Source of the DNA: Pohlia nutans
Taxonomy: Eukaryota > Streptophyta > Bryopsida > Bryales > Mniaceae
Assembly (NCBI GenBank): GCA_022496805.1
Contig: CM040099.1
Span: forward strand, 4,714,501 to 4,778,500
Direction of reading: 5' to 3'
DNA: 64,000 nt
This document shows, in pieces, positions 1 to 9,773 of this stretch (the stretch's first letter is position 1; each line of letters starts with the position of its first letter). The notes beneath the pieces were generated by a model that searched no databases, was not told the DNA's origin, and was given only the letters and a program-made list of their open reading frames with translations. Position numbers and translations under genes: made by a program.

Positions 1-571
1 TTAGGGAGCTAACCAAGGGACTGTTCATGAACAATACTCATCAAAACTTGGTGCAAATACCACTTGAATTCCTTTTCTATTTTGGTTAACTTTAATACCA
101 TGGTAATACACATATACTATCTAGTTGCTACTTAGACAATACATGAGTGATACCTAGGTGTAAAGAGGCTAAACATCTTGACTCTATGTAGGAAACGTGG
201 GTATTATTCCAATTTGGCTAAAATTTGCGAAAAAAATTATTGGGTTAAAATCAATGAATTCAGTGAAATCTTTATTGGCGAATTGTCGCCAGTGTCTTAC
301 CTGTTTTTTGGGGTTGGCTACTCCTACACTAGAAAAAATGGGCAAGAGTGTGGATGAAATCGCCAAAATCTTCTCGTAAACAACTAGAAATCGCCAGTAT
401 TTGGATGAAAATGCCTTATAATAGATAATGTTTTGGATGAACATGTATACATGGATGATTCTATCCATTTTTTTTCCTTATCTAGCTACATTCCAGGGTG
501 CATGTCGCACTACCAAGGAAAAAGCTTAAAAAATTCACTGAATGAATTAGATCAACTCATGAAGAATACAA
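1..571. other. Intergenic, no gene seen
   Basis: AT-rich sequence. The short open frames on both strands (around 184-468) are mirror images of each other and have no recognisable protein features. I see no RNA gene here. Confidence 0.5.
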
Positions 572-1119
572 TTAACCCTTGAACGCGCCTGCGTCCATAT
601 AATGGACGACGAACAGATTGAAATCCTTCTCTTTACTACATCCTGTACAGTTTTTCATCCATCCAAATTTTCTTTGGTTCTTGTGCTAGTTGACTACAAT
701 TTGTACGGTATGGATCTTCAAAATAAGATATTGTGATTTTTTGAAAAATAACAATAGTGGTTGATGTCAAGTTTCATTTTTAGTTCAAAAAGTGAGACCT
801 TCAGCATGATTTTCCAAAATAAGTAGAATCAAATAATGGAAAGCATACCATCTCGTAGTGCATGTTATTTCAAATTCATTACAACAATTTTTAATTTTTT
901 TGTGTTACTTAGGGATTTTTAATTGAATTTCAAAAGAAAACCTTGAAAATTTAATTTTAAAAAATTACTAAGAAATATGATAAATCCAACCATACAGATG
1001 TGATCTAAACATTGACATTTACAACTTTGCTCTGTACATCAACTCCATTTTTGGTATTCATCAAACATTTTATAACGGATCTTTGAAATCAGTGATGAAT
1101 CGGGACGTCAAAGGGTTAA
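572..1119. mobile_element. TTAA-bounded MITE (CG family)
   Basis: TTAA at 572-575 and 1116-1119 brackets an element starting CCCTTGAACG and ending ACGTCAAAGGG, so the ends are inverted repeats. Internal sequence is AT-rich and non-coding. It resembles the elements at 1307-1899, 35255-35842 and 61296-61845. A TTAA duplication followed by CCC ends is the piggyBac pattern; assignment to that superfamily is inference. Confidence 0.5.
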
Positions 1120-1306
1120 ATAAAACGAAGAGGCGGTATCCAGGATTAATTTATTGTCCACCTGTACCTCCAATTGTTTACAGTGGAAACGGAAGATGCA
1201 GCCGCCCATCTAATAAATTGTCAATATTCGTTTCATTTTAGTCGGTAGTTAGGCTGGTAATGAACAGTGAGTGACTGTTGAATCTACCCACAGCAATGAC
1301 AGAGTG

Positions 1307-1899
1307 TTAATCTCCTAAACGTCCTCACCTCTTTCCAAATTCGGCACTATCCAAATTCTGCAGTTTTGCAAAGATGCATCATAAAATGCAATGTAGAGGG
1401 ATATTTTGAACTTGATGTATGAATAAAAGTTGTACATTATAAATCTTAGATCTTATCCATACGGTTAAATTTGTGATTTCTATCACCAATATTTTTGTAT
1501 AAAATTTGAAACTTGAAATTGGAAATTCTTTTGTAATTTGATTACAAATAAGGTATTGGCAATTTGTGAATGAAATTTGTTGTGATTGGTTGAAATGTAA
1601 TACTCTAAGTGTAGTGATTTTTGGAGATTTTTTGGTTACTTAATTTTATGAGTTGGCTTTTTACGAATACTCTTACACTGAAAATCTTTGAAATTTTGGG
1701 TGAATCACTACAACATGAAATGAGGCATAAAAGTTTCACAAATCATCCCCATTTTAATCACATCACACATGCATGAAGTTAACTTCCCATAAAATATATG
1801 GTTAAAAACCCACACTGCAAAAGCCAATGACGGATGAGAAAATTGTGTTTGATTATGTACATTGTCTACTATTTGGACAATTGAGCGTTTAGGGGTTAA
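1307..1899. mobile_element. TTAA-bounded MITE (CG family), second copy
   Basis: TTAA at 1307-1310 and 1896-1899. The left end reads TCTCCTAAACGTCC and the right end GAGCGTTTAGGGG. Internal blocks (the stretch around 1425-1560) align by eye with 35340-35480, which marks them as one family. No coding capacity. Confidence 0.5.
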
Positions 1900-2181
1900 T
1901 TTTCACTACACTAAAGATTGAATTGAATTGTTGAAAGCAAGATTTTTAGGCTTATTATAGCCAGTTTGCTAAAAAAATAATAATAGGAGAATCACCATGT
2001 GGGAACATAATGAGAAAAATGCCACCTCATGTTCCACCAAAGCAAATGGATTGCACGAGTTGCAAGCTAGGTTGAGACTTTGTATGCGACACGCAATGGA
2101 TGAAAAGGTCAAGATGTTGAACCAAAAATACAAGATGTATGAAGGGTTTTGCGATGGGCCAATATATTGAATGAGAGAGAT

Positions 2182-2558
2182 AGTTGAGTTATCCTTAAAG
2201 TCACCTTGATGAATCTACAAAGAATTTTGCTTTACTATACTCTTATTTTTTCACTCTAAATAGTTAAAAGGTGTGGAAGATTTTGGTGGTCTATCATTAT
2301 TAGGTGTGTAAGAGGTGTAAGAGCTTGGTGGTCTTCAAAAGTTTTCAAAAGTTTTTTAGCACCAAGAAAGGAGTTAAAAATCTTTTGAAAACTTTTGAAG
2401 ACCACCAACTCTTACACACCTCTTACACACCTAACAATGATAAACCACCAAGATCTTCCACACCTTCTAACTATTTGAAGTGAAAAAATAAGAGTATAAT
2501 AAAGAAAAATTCATGGTATCTTCTTCAAAATATGATGGACTTTAAGGATAACTCGAGT
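2182..2558. mobile_element. Fold-back (long hairpin) MITE, copy 1
   Basis: The element (2185-2555) is almost entirely one inverted repeat with arms of about 165-175 bp and a loop of about 30 bp near 2350-2380. Ends read TGAGTTATCC and GGATAACTCG. A 3-bp direct repeat AGT flanks it (2182-2184 and 2556-2558). A second copy lies at 60678-61057. The RNA would fold into a long hairpin. Confidence 0.75.
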
Positions 2559-3926
2559 ATGTGTGAAAAATAGAGATCCGTCACGAGATTTTTCAAATAA
2601 AAATATAAAAATAAGGAATCAAAAAGCCACCTCATTCACTTGCATGCAAGCTTTCTAACCTACAGTTAAATGACCCGAAATCCCTGATTGGGGTTGCACA
2701 GTCACCTGACAATACTAAACCTACGATACACCCTGAGTACACTTGCAAGGACGACAGCTGGCTACAAATAAAGTACTGCACAGCACAGAATTCCGTCCAC
2801 GGAGATGGTTGGGTTCCGTGGCTATCAATGGAATGTTCTACGTGTAAAAGGTAAAAATGGGAAGAGGATGGGAATCAGTGTCGGTAATTCATTCGCGACC
2901 AAAACGGTGAACCTAGAATAGAAACAAGTGTTAGAAACAGTCAAGATTGACGGAACTACGAATGGAATCTGATCCTTATTTTTACCAAGTGTTCAGTGGG
3001 AGTTCCGAGAAAATTGATTTTTTTGAAGATTGAATTTTTTGAGGATTGATTTTTTGAAGATTGAGAATCTTGGTAGAGAAATGTGGAGTTAATCGTGGCC
3101 ATTCTCCATGAAGGTGTGACTCCTCTTCTCACCGTGTGAAGAACGAGAATGGGCATCGCTTATAAGTCTTCATACCCATTCTTCACTTCCGGAAGAGAAG
3201 AATGAAACTTCCGGAAGAGAAGAAAATATCACATATGCATGCTCAGAAGGTTGAGAATGGTAAGAAAAAGGTGTAACACGCTCTAATAACTATGTAAACG
3301 ACCAGAAATATCTTTGATATGTATATTTACCGAACAATGTGAATCCCTGGCGTCTTTTCATGCTACAACACTGTCTCGGCTGATCTACCATGTTATTCTC
3401 CAGTTTAGCAAAAGTGCCATAAATGTGAAGATTTGAAAGCCATATCTGACAAAATATAATAGATTTCTTAATATGGTTGTAGCAAATTACTCTATACAAT
3501 ATAAAATTTGCTAATATCATCACATTGGGAGAAGCCATTTTGCTAAAAACTAGTGGCTAAGTCCCTAAAAAATGAGTAAAAAATTAGCATCAATTTTTTT
3601 GGGTAGCCACTTGGCTGAAAACATTTTCACTGCTCAAGACATACATGTCGGTTCGTCCATCCAATCACTATGGACGGTGGCACACATGCCACGCGAAAAG
3701 AATAAAATTTCTGTTTGGGGCATCTAGATTCTGGAGATTTGCAAAGCATTCATCGTTTTGGCATCAATTTCGGCATTTGGGTTCTATCCGATGGTTTGAC
3801 AACATCCTATCTTCGTGTGTAAAGCTGACAGCATCTTCATAAAACTTTGTGCATATTAAAGAGTTGGAAACTCATGTTGATAAGCTTACTCACCGACAAA
3901 TCTGTTTCTCATGTTCAACAGAGTAA
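2559..3926. other. Intergenic with short local repeats
   Basis: No convincing gene. There are short purine-rich reiterations near 3010-3065 and a duplicated motif CTTCCGGAAGAGAAGAA at 3184-3223. Open frames at 2956-3842 have no recognisable domains. Confidence 0.4.
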
Positions 3927-4118
3927 GTGCATACTCAACCCTCTCTAATTGCACTGCCTTCAAGGGACAAATGGGCTTCTAAAATGCACTCTGACATGTG
4001 TTTAAAACTTGGCATACGGAAGTTGTGTAATGAGACGTATCCCGAAAATGAGAAGGGAATGTGCAATTACAGAGTATGCAATTACAAAGTGTGCAATTAG
4101 AGAGGGTAGAGTGTACAC
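3927..4118. mobile_element. Small TIR element (192 bp)
   Basis: Inverted ends of about 28 bp: the left end contains CCTCTCTAATTGCAC and the right end GTGCAATTAGAGAGG, with about four mismatches over the full length. Non-coding. Family not assigned; no clear target duplication. Confidence 0.45.
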
Positions 4119-4213
4119 ACAAGACTGTTGTTTTAATTCGTCAGCTATTGGGTAATGTAGACTGAGTTTGGGAAATGCACCAGTTGGTAATCAGAAGATT
4201 GATTGCTTTGGAG

Positions 4214-4450
4214 TTAACTCCTAAAGGACCAAGGATTCATGGTTTTAGAATGTCAAATTCAATTGATCATATTCTGAAAAATATGATTTAAATGAGACCA
4301 AGTTTTATATCGCCATAATCAATGAAGAATATTGCATGTGTTGATCAAAAAATATATAAATCTGAACAAAAGAAATCCACATGAGACCTACTCAAAACTG
4401 CTAAAAAAACATGAGGCCCAATTTGGGCTTCTTGGTCCTTTAGGGCTTAA
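4214..4450. mobile_element. TTAA-bounded MITE (GGACC family), copy 1
   Basis: TTAA at 4214-4217 and 4447-4450. Ends read CTCCTAAAGGACCAAG and CTTGGTCCTTTAGGGC. About 230 bp, non-coding. Related copies are at 4618-4884, about 42333-42735 and 58630-58868. Confidence 0.6.
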
Positions 4451-4617
4451 GAATCTTACTTGTGTCACTATGTATTCAAATCACGCACAACTTTGGGGTT
4501 AATCGTCTTCATGGTAAAGAACGATATGTCCCAAGTCCTGCAATAGTGAGTTGTTCCTCTTGCAGGCCAAATTGCAATCTGCGTGAAAGCATTCACATGC
4601 AAGATCAAACCCAGGAC

Positions 4618-4884
4618 TTAACCCTTAAAAGGACCACGGATTCATTGTTTTGAAATGACACATTCAATCGATTATATTGTGAAAAATATAATTAATATAG
4701 AACTAGATTTTATATCATTGAAGAACATTACATATGTTGACCAGACGACAAAAAAAATTGAATAAAAAGAAGTCTACATGTTAAAAAAACAAAATTGTTA
4801 AAAACTGCTATTCAAAACTATTCAAAGCCTATTCAAAACTGCTATTCAAAAAACATGAGGGCTTCTTGGTCCTTCAGGGGTTAA
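4618..4884. mobile_element. TTAA-bounded MITE (GGACC family), copy 2
   Basis: TTAA at 4618-4621 and 4881-4884, ends CCCTTAAAAGGACCACGG and CTTGGTCCTTCAGGGG. Contains a local duplication of the phrase TATTCAAAACTGC near 4805-4850. Same orientation as copy 1, 170 bp away. Confidence 0.6.
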
Positions 4885-5252
4885 GACAGATTCACATGAT
4901 TGAAACACAAGGCAACGGGAAATGGTGATTTTTTAAGTTACAAAAGGCTGATGGCATGCAAACTTATGGGGTTCAGTTCCAGCACATCTCAAACTCCAGG
5001 AGTAAATTGGTTGTCCGACTCAATCCATGTGAACAAATTCTTTGTAACACCTCAGTCTCGACCCTTAGAAACCAAGACATAAAATGAGATATATAGTGAC
5101 TACCAAAACTGGCCAAATGTTCTAAAAGTTGTTGTGATGACACATTGCATAATCAAGATAATAAGCTCCTGTAACCAAGGTTTAAAACTATTGCACTACT
5201 CTTCAAGATGTTTCATGGCCTTCCATCATCTTGAATTTTCTAAAAACATCCA

Positions 5253-5598
5253 TATCGCTACAAGAAAACTTGGTAAAAATAAAACTGCACAAGTTTTTCA
5301 TGTGCAATTTTTCAGACTACCTTGGACTATAGATGTAAACATGTGCAAATTTTTTATTTGCGCACTACAAGTGGGATTTTTGGAATCAAGAATCTTATAT
5401 TATATATCATTGGAAGGACATTTTTGAGACCTTTTCAATGGTAAATGATACACCTCCTAATTTCAAAAATTGCACTTGCAGTGACAAGATGAAGATTCTA
5501 CACATGTTTTCATGTGCAGTCCAAGGTGGTCTGAAAAACTGCACATGAAATTCTGCACATGTGCTGCTCTTTTTACCAAGTTTTCTTTTAAAGTGTAT
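5253..5598. mobile_element. Non-autonomous CACTA-type element (340 bp)
   Basis: The left end reads CGCTACAAGAAAACTTGGTA and the right end TACCAAGTTTTCTTTTAAAG, close to the classic CACTACAAGAAAA terminus of CACTA (En/Spm) transposons. The inverted ends extend for about 100 bp with imperfect pairing and repeat the motif CATGTGCA. An exact 3-bp duplication TAT (5253-5255 and 5596-5598) fits the 3-bp duplication of CACTA elements. No transposase is encoded. Confidence 0.7.
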
Positions 5599-5898
5599 GA
5601 ATTCATTATTAACATATGTTGAATTTTGGCACACATACTATATGAATGTTCTTCGCCGTTATGCACCTATCCAGTACATCCTAAAAAAAAATGCAATCCA
5701 AGTGATTGTGAAAGTATGAAATGCAAAGATGTTAAACGTCTAGTGTTTTGCACCAGCACGAAGGCATAATAGGAAATTGCTGCTCGAGGGTTGAAATTTC
5801 GTGTTACTCATGAGGACTGGTGCAATACACGGCGTTTAGCCAAAGTCGAGATTTCTTTTTCTTAATTGCATGAAAGTGAAACAGAGTGTTGACAGTTT

Positions 5899-6061
5899 CC
5901 AGTAGCCTTCATGCCCACTGCCTTTCCTTCATGCATTTTGCTCATCACCTTGAGCCTCCACCTGTCCACTTAGCTACTGATGATATAGTGTTGGGTGTGG
6001 AATATTTCACACCATCTACTATAGAGCCAATGCAGGGTTAGTGCATGCTACCGAATGTTAT
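5899..6061. mobile_element. TIR MITE (ATAACATT-ended), degraded left end
   Basis: The right end GCTACCGAATGTTAT and left part CAGTAGCCTTCATGCCC match, along their length, the copy at 36189-36358. The left terminal ATAAC is eroded here. Non-coding. Confidence 0.45.
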
Positions 6062-6264
6062 ATGATTGCGGGATCAGAGTGCCAACTTAAAGAAATCAAT
6101 TAAAACAAAAGATGTCTTTATTTATGTAACAGTGCATTTGCACTGTTACATTCGTAATTGTGCACTAACACTACATTTCGACACGATCCTTAACAGGAGA
6201 AATCTCAGCTACGGCTTAACGATGCAATCATCATCCCTTGCACTTCTCTCTGAGCAAGATATCA

Positions 6265-6469
6265 ACCCACTAGTAGAAGATTTGTCATTTTTCATTCCCC
6301 ATTTCATGGGAACAATGAACAATTGCTAAATATTATGCATATATTTTTGTCTTCTTGTGACCAAAACCACTCACCATCACTGCCAGAGGCACAACCCATG
6401 TGCTTTACGCGGTTTCATTCCTTTTACATTTATAGTAAGTGAAAAACGACATATTTCCTACTAGTGACC
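6265..6469. mobile_element. Mini-CACTA family 1 (CACTAGTAG ends), copy 1
   Basis: Element 6268-6466 (199 bp) has ends CACTAGTAG and CTACTAGTG and is flanked by the exact 3-bp duplication ACC (6265-6267, 6467-6469). Other copies: 51386-51578 (opposite orientation) and 62405-62597. Internal subterminal motifs include GTAAGTGAAAAACGAC. Non-autonomous. Confidence 0.75.
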
Positions 6470-6605
6470 TCACACTACAAGCAAACCCGTTGCTTTTCAT
6501 TGACTGCAATCAAGGAAGCCCTTGTCCCATGTGACCAAAAGTACTCACCAACTCTAGAATGACTCAAGATAGCAGTGAGAAGCGACCAGTTTCCTTGTAG
6601 TGTCA
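6470..6605. mobile_element. Mini-CACTA family 2 (CACTACAAG ends), copy 1
   Basis: Element 6473-6602 (130 bp) has ends CACTACAAGCAAACCC and TTTCCTTGTAGTG, with exact duplication TCA (6470-6472, 6603-6605). It begins six bases after family 1 ends. Other copies of the same length lie at 50049-50178 and 51580-51711. Confidence 0.78.
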
Positions 6606-8084
6606 TTGTTTCTCCCCTCAGATTTGGTGCATTTAGGTGTTTGGTTACGCCATTCTCCCACCAGCGGCTATTCTTTGTCATCATTGATAGTCCCATATGC
6701 CCTCCTTGAATTGATGGAAGCAAATGGCGTCCATGGACATGATTTCTCTGCCTCACGATCTTCTCAATCCCAACACCTAACTGGAGGTTAGAAAAAAAGT
6801 AAAGAAATATCTATATTGTGGTTTGCTCTTTGCTGCCCCTTTTGGAATGAAGGAATGGCACGACTTGCAATTTGTTTGTGGTACGAATAAAGTAAATTTT
6901 AGTAGGATAAAATGCCTTGAGGCTGAACTGCTGAAGGCCTCGAGTCCAAGACAATTATATTGTTCGTAGCCTTCTAGATGAACCGTAGTGAAGTTTTGTC
7001 CCACACAACTGTTTTCTTGTTTTTAATATAATAATGTGCGTTGAGGTCGAATGCCGAGTCGAGAAAAGGGACGTAAGCTACTTGCTTCCACATTATACAT
7101 AACATTTAGCAGCTACCTCTGCATTGCCCTTACCTTTGCATTGCCCTTACCTTTGCATTGCCCTTGAGGAGAATGTCAAGCATATTCATCATCATCATCC
7201 ATGGCCCATCAATAGCTACCCATCTTTTCTAACTGGTGGAAATTTAGGTGACTTGCATGTGTGCATTATTCCTCCTTGTGCATCCCTTTCATGTATGAAG
7301 ACCCTAGCTCATGGATGAATGGAAAGACAAACCACACACTTGCTACTAAATATTCTGACCAAGTTTAATTTGTATACAAATGTTTTTAGATATATAACCC
7401 CTTGAATACTGAGGGTTTTTAGAGGGGGTCATGAACGCACAAGATTCTCAAACATAATGTAGAGTGCACCCAGCCAGATCCAACAAACCAACATGAATGT
7501 TAGCAATATCAGATTGAAACTATGTGATGCATGCCTAAAATAAAAAAACAAACATTGAAATCTCGGTAAATTCAGGCAAGCGAAGAGACAGATTGTTGGA
7601 TCTTACACCAAGGTCCATTGAATACCTTGGATGACAAACTCTATATTATCACATGGATTCTTGAACGCCTGTTGTATAACATTAACTCCTAAGTATGAAA
7701 CCAATCAAGCATTTTATGGTTGTTGCCTTCACAGTCTATTCAAAATTTAACATTCATTTTTCCAGGTAAATAATTGAATTCACCTTCAACCTCATTGGAT
7801 CATGTCAATTAGAATAAAAGTTCACTGGCGAATTTTTTTCAAAGTGAATAATGTTTAAAAAAACGTTATTTAAAAAAAGGATGATATTTTTGCTATTAAA
7901 GCTTACAATATGAAGTGTAATTTTAGTCCATTATATGAAATTTCAAATGCTAAAAGTAAAAATTGTAATCTATTGGTGATATCATTCTAAATCAAAAGTA
8001 CTAGTTCACTAAATTGCAAAATTTAGATAAAAAGAATTCTAAATCTACAATTTTAGAAAAAAGTTGGTACTTTGAGCACCATTA
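6606..8084. other. Intergenic with a 17-bp minisatellite
   Basis: No gene recognised. At 7122-7168 the unit CATTGCCCTTACCTTTG is repeated just under three times. The remainder is unique AT-rich sequence. Confidence 0.45.
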
Positions 8085-8742
8085 GGGGAAATGTGGGGTC
8101 TCCAAAAGGTCCTAAGGTTTCTCACGTGCCACAAATTTTGGAGTATGCCCATCACTTTTTAATGTTGTCACCAATGGTGCCACGACGCTGCTAACACTGC
8201 GGGAGAGTGGGTTGACCCAATCATTGTGAGAAAGGGCGTGTGTGCTTCGAGAGAGATGCTGCCAGGACTGACAAGAATGCACCTGTGACGGACAAACCCC
8301 AAGCACTTTTGAATGTTGGCAATAGCATTTGCAATTAAGAGTCACACTTAAATTCCAGCGAACATATCGTTCTGCCGGCGAATTTACCGTTGTACCAGCG
8401 AACTTACATTTGTATCAGCTAACTTTCTTCCCAAGTTCAATTCTAATTGGATTAACAAGAATCTAATCTTCCACTTGATAACACACACTGCCAAAATCTT
8501 TAATTGCTGATGCAAAGCAATAAATAGAATAAAAAGATCGTTCGCCAAACACTGTTGACACGTCGGTGCCAACAAGGCTCCTCATTGTTCACGCAATTCG
8601 TTGCCAGTGGTGTCAGTTCCCACAATTAATTCTGCAGGCAACGAGGGGAACTTACATTTTTACCATTTGAGGGGCGTTTAGGCAACTTGTTCACCTAACC
8701 CAGGCTGCCTTAGAAGGCCCTTTGGAGACCCCACATTCCCCC
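8085..8742. mobile_element. TIR element (GTGGGGTCTCC ends), about 658 bp
   Basis: Inverted ends of about 33 bp with few mismatches: left contains ATGTGGGGTCTCCAAAAGG, right contains CCTTTGGAGACCCCACAT. Internal short motif CCAGCGAAC recurs at 8354-8410. No protein recognised. Superfamily not assigned because I see no clean target duplication. Confidence 0.55.
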
Positions 8743-9173
8743 AATGCAAGTGCTAAACTAGGGGCTCAAAGAGACTCATCATACATGGATATTAAGAAAT
8801 GCATCTCAGTTGATGAAAACAATATAACAAACTCGGTAGTAGAGAGATTGCAAATGAGTAAATAAATAAAAATCAATTTAAAAAAAAGTAAGTCATGCAT
8901 GGATACGGTCTCGAAAGGAGGCTCTCAAAGATGTAGTCGTAAAAGAATGAACCAACTATATAAGAGATGATACCCTACATTTTATTTATTGAACCAAACT
9001 TCATTTAGCATATGGAAGGCACATATCATAACACGTTTATGTTTTGTTCAATACCCCTCGAGCTTTACACTTCTAAAGATCAAAGAGGACCTCGAATTGA
9101 GAAATTCCCTTTGAGCAGTAGACACCCAAAGGGATAAAACAAAAGCCCTTTTCACACGCGGTAGTTCAAACTC

Positions 9174-9564
9174 TTAACTCTTAAACGTTAAAGCAAGCCC
9201 CACGGGCTTGGTATAAAGGAATAATTGGAGAAAAAAGTTTCATTTCTCAACCAAATCAAGTGAGACTTGTTGCCTTGGAAAGCTACTGAAAAAGCGATCT
9301 AGATTCCAAATTTTTGCCTCATTTGAGAGATTGTGGAATCGTTGGTAAGCAATCAAAGTTATCAAATTGAACAAGTTTTGAGGTTGGGGCAGCTGAAGTT
9401 CAGCAGTGCCGCAGTGCTACAGTGCTAGCCAGCAGTGCATTGCAGAGCCGTTTTTGCACCCAAAAAAAAAAAAAAAAAAAGATTTTTTTTTTTTTTTTCG
9501 CCTCCAAAAATTTAGATTCCTTCCGGGCTGCCCCGTCCAGGCCCTCTTGACGTTCAAGGGTTAA
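9174..9564. mobile_element. Possible TTAA-bounded element upstream of MTR4
   Basis: TTAA at 9174-9177 and 9561-9564 with ends CTCTTAAACG and GACGTTCAAGGG. It contains an A19/T18 back-to-back homopolymer hairpin at 9461-9499. The left part (GCCCCACGGGCTTGG) resembles 40420-40620. Boundaries are tentative. Confidence 0.35.
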
Positions 9565-9568
9565 CCCA

Positions 9569-9716
9569 AAACCCTAATATCGTCTTCCTCAACCAAAAGG
9601 CTAGAATAAAGCTCCGGTTCACACCAGTTTGAGCAGTTGAATAAAAGCGCTTTTCACACGAGGTATCCCAAACCCTGCTTAAACCCTGAACCCGAAACCC
9701 TAATATCGTCTTCCTC
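9569..9716 (+). promoter_or_regulatory. MTR4 promoter with duplicated telo-box
   Basis: The telo-box AAACCCTAA occurs at 9569-9577 and 9695-9703, each time followed by the same TATCGTCTTCCTC pyrimidine stretch. A CTTTTCACACG motif occurs at about 9650, also at about 9149. Telo-boxes are common in plant promoters of ribosomal and RNA-processing genes. No TATA box is evident. The second copy is 70 bp upstream of the ATG and may be in the 5' UTR. Confidence 0.5.
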
Positions 9717-9773
9717 GTTGTATATTCATTCTGGCGATGTAGCAGGCCGAAAATTTCGCAAGCTGCTGCAGCT

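Noticed and set aside
5134..5666. Overlapping ORFs of 67-97 residues on both strands
   Set aside because: They fall in the arms of the CACTA-type element; the similar peptides on opposite strands come from the inverted repeat.
7122..7168. CRISPR-like short repeats
   Set aside because: It is a plain head-to-tail 17-bp minisatellite without spacers, in a plant nuclear context.
9461..9499. Poly(A)/poly(T) pair as a retroposon tail or terminator
   Set aside because: The A and T runs are back to back and form a homopolymer hairpin; no flanking duplication or gene end supports either reading.
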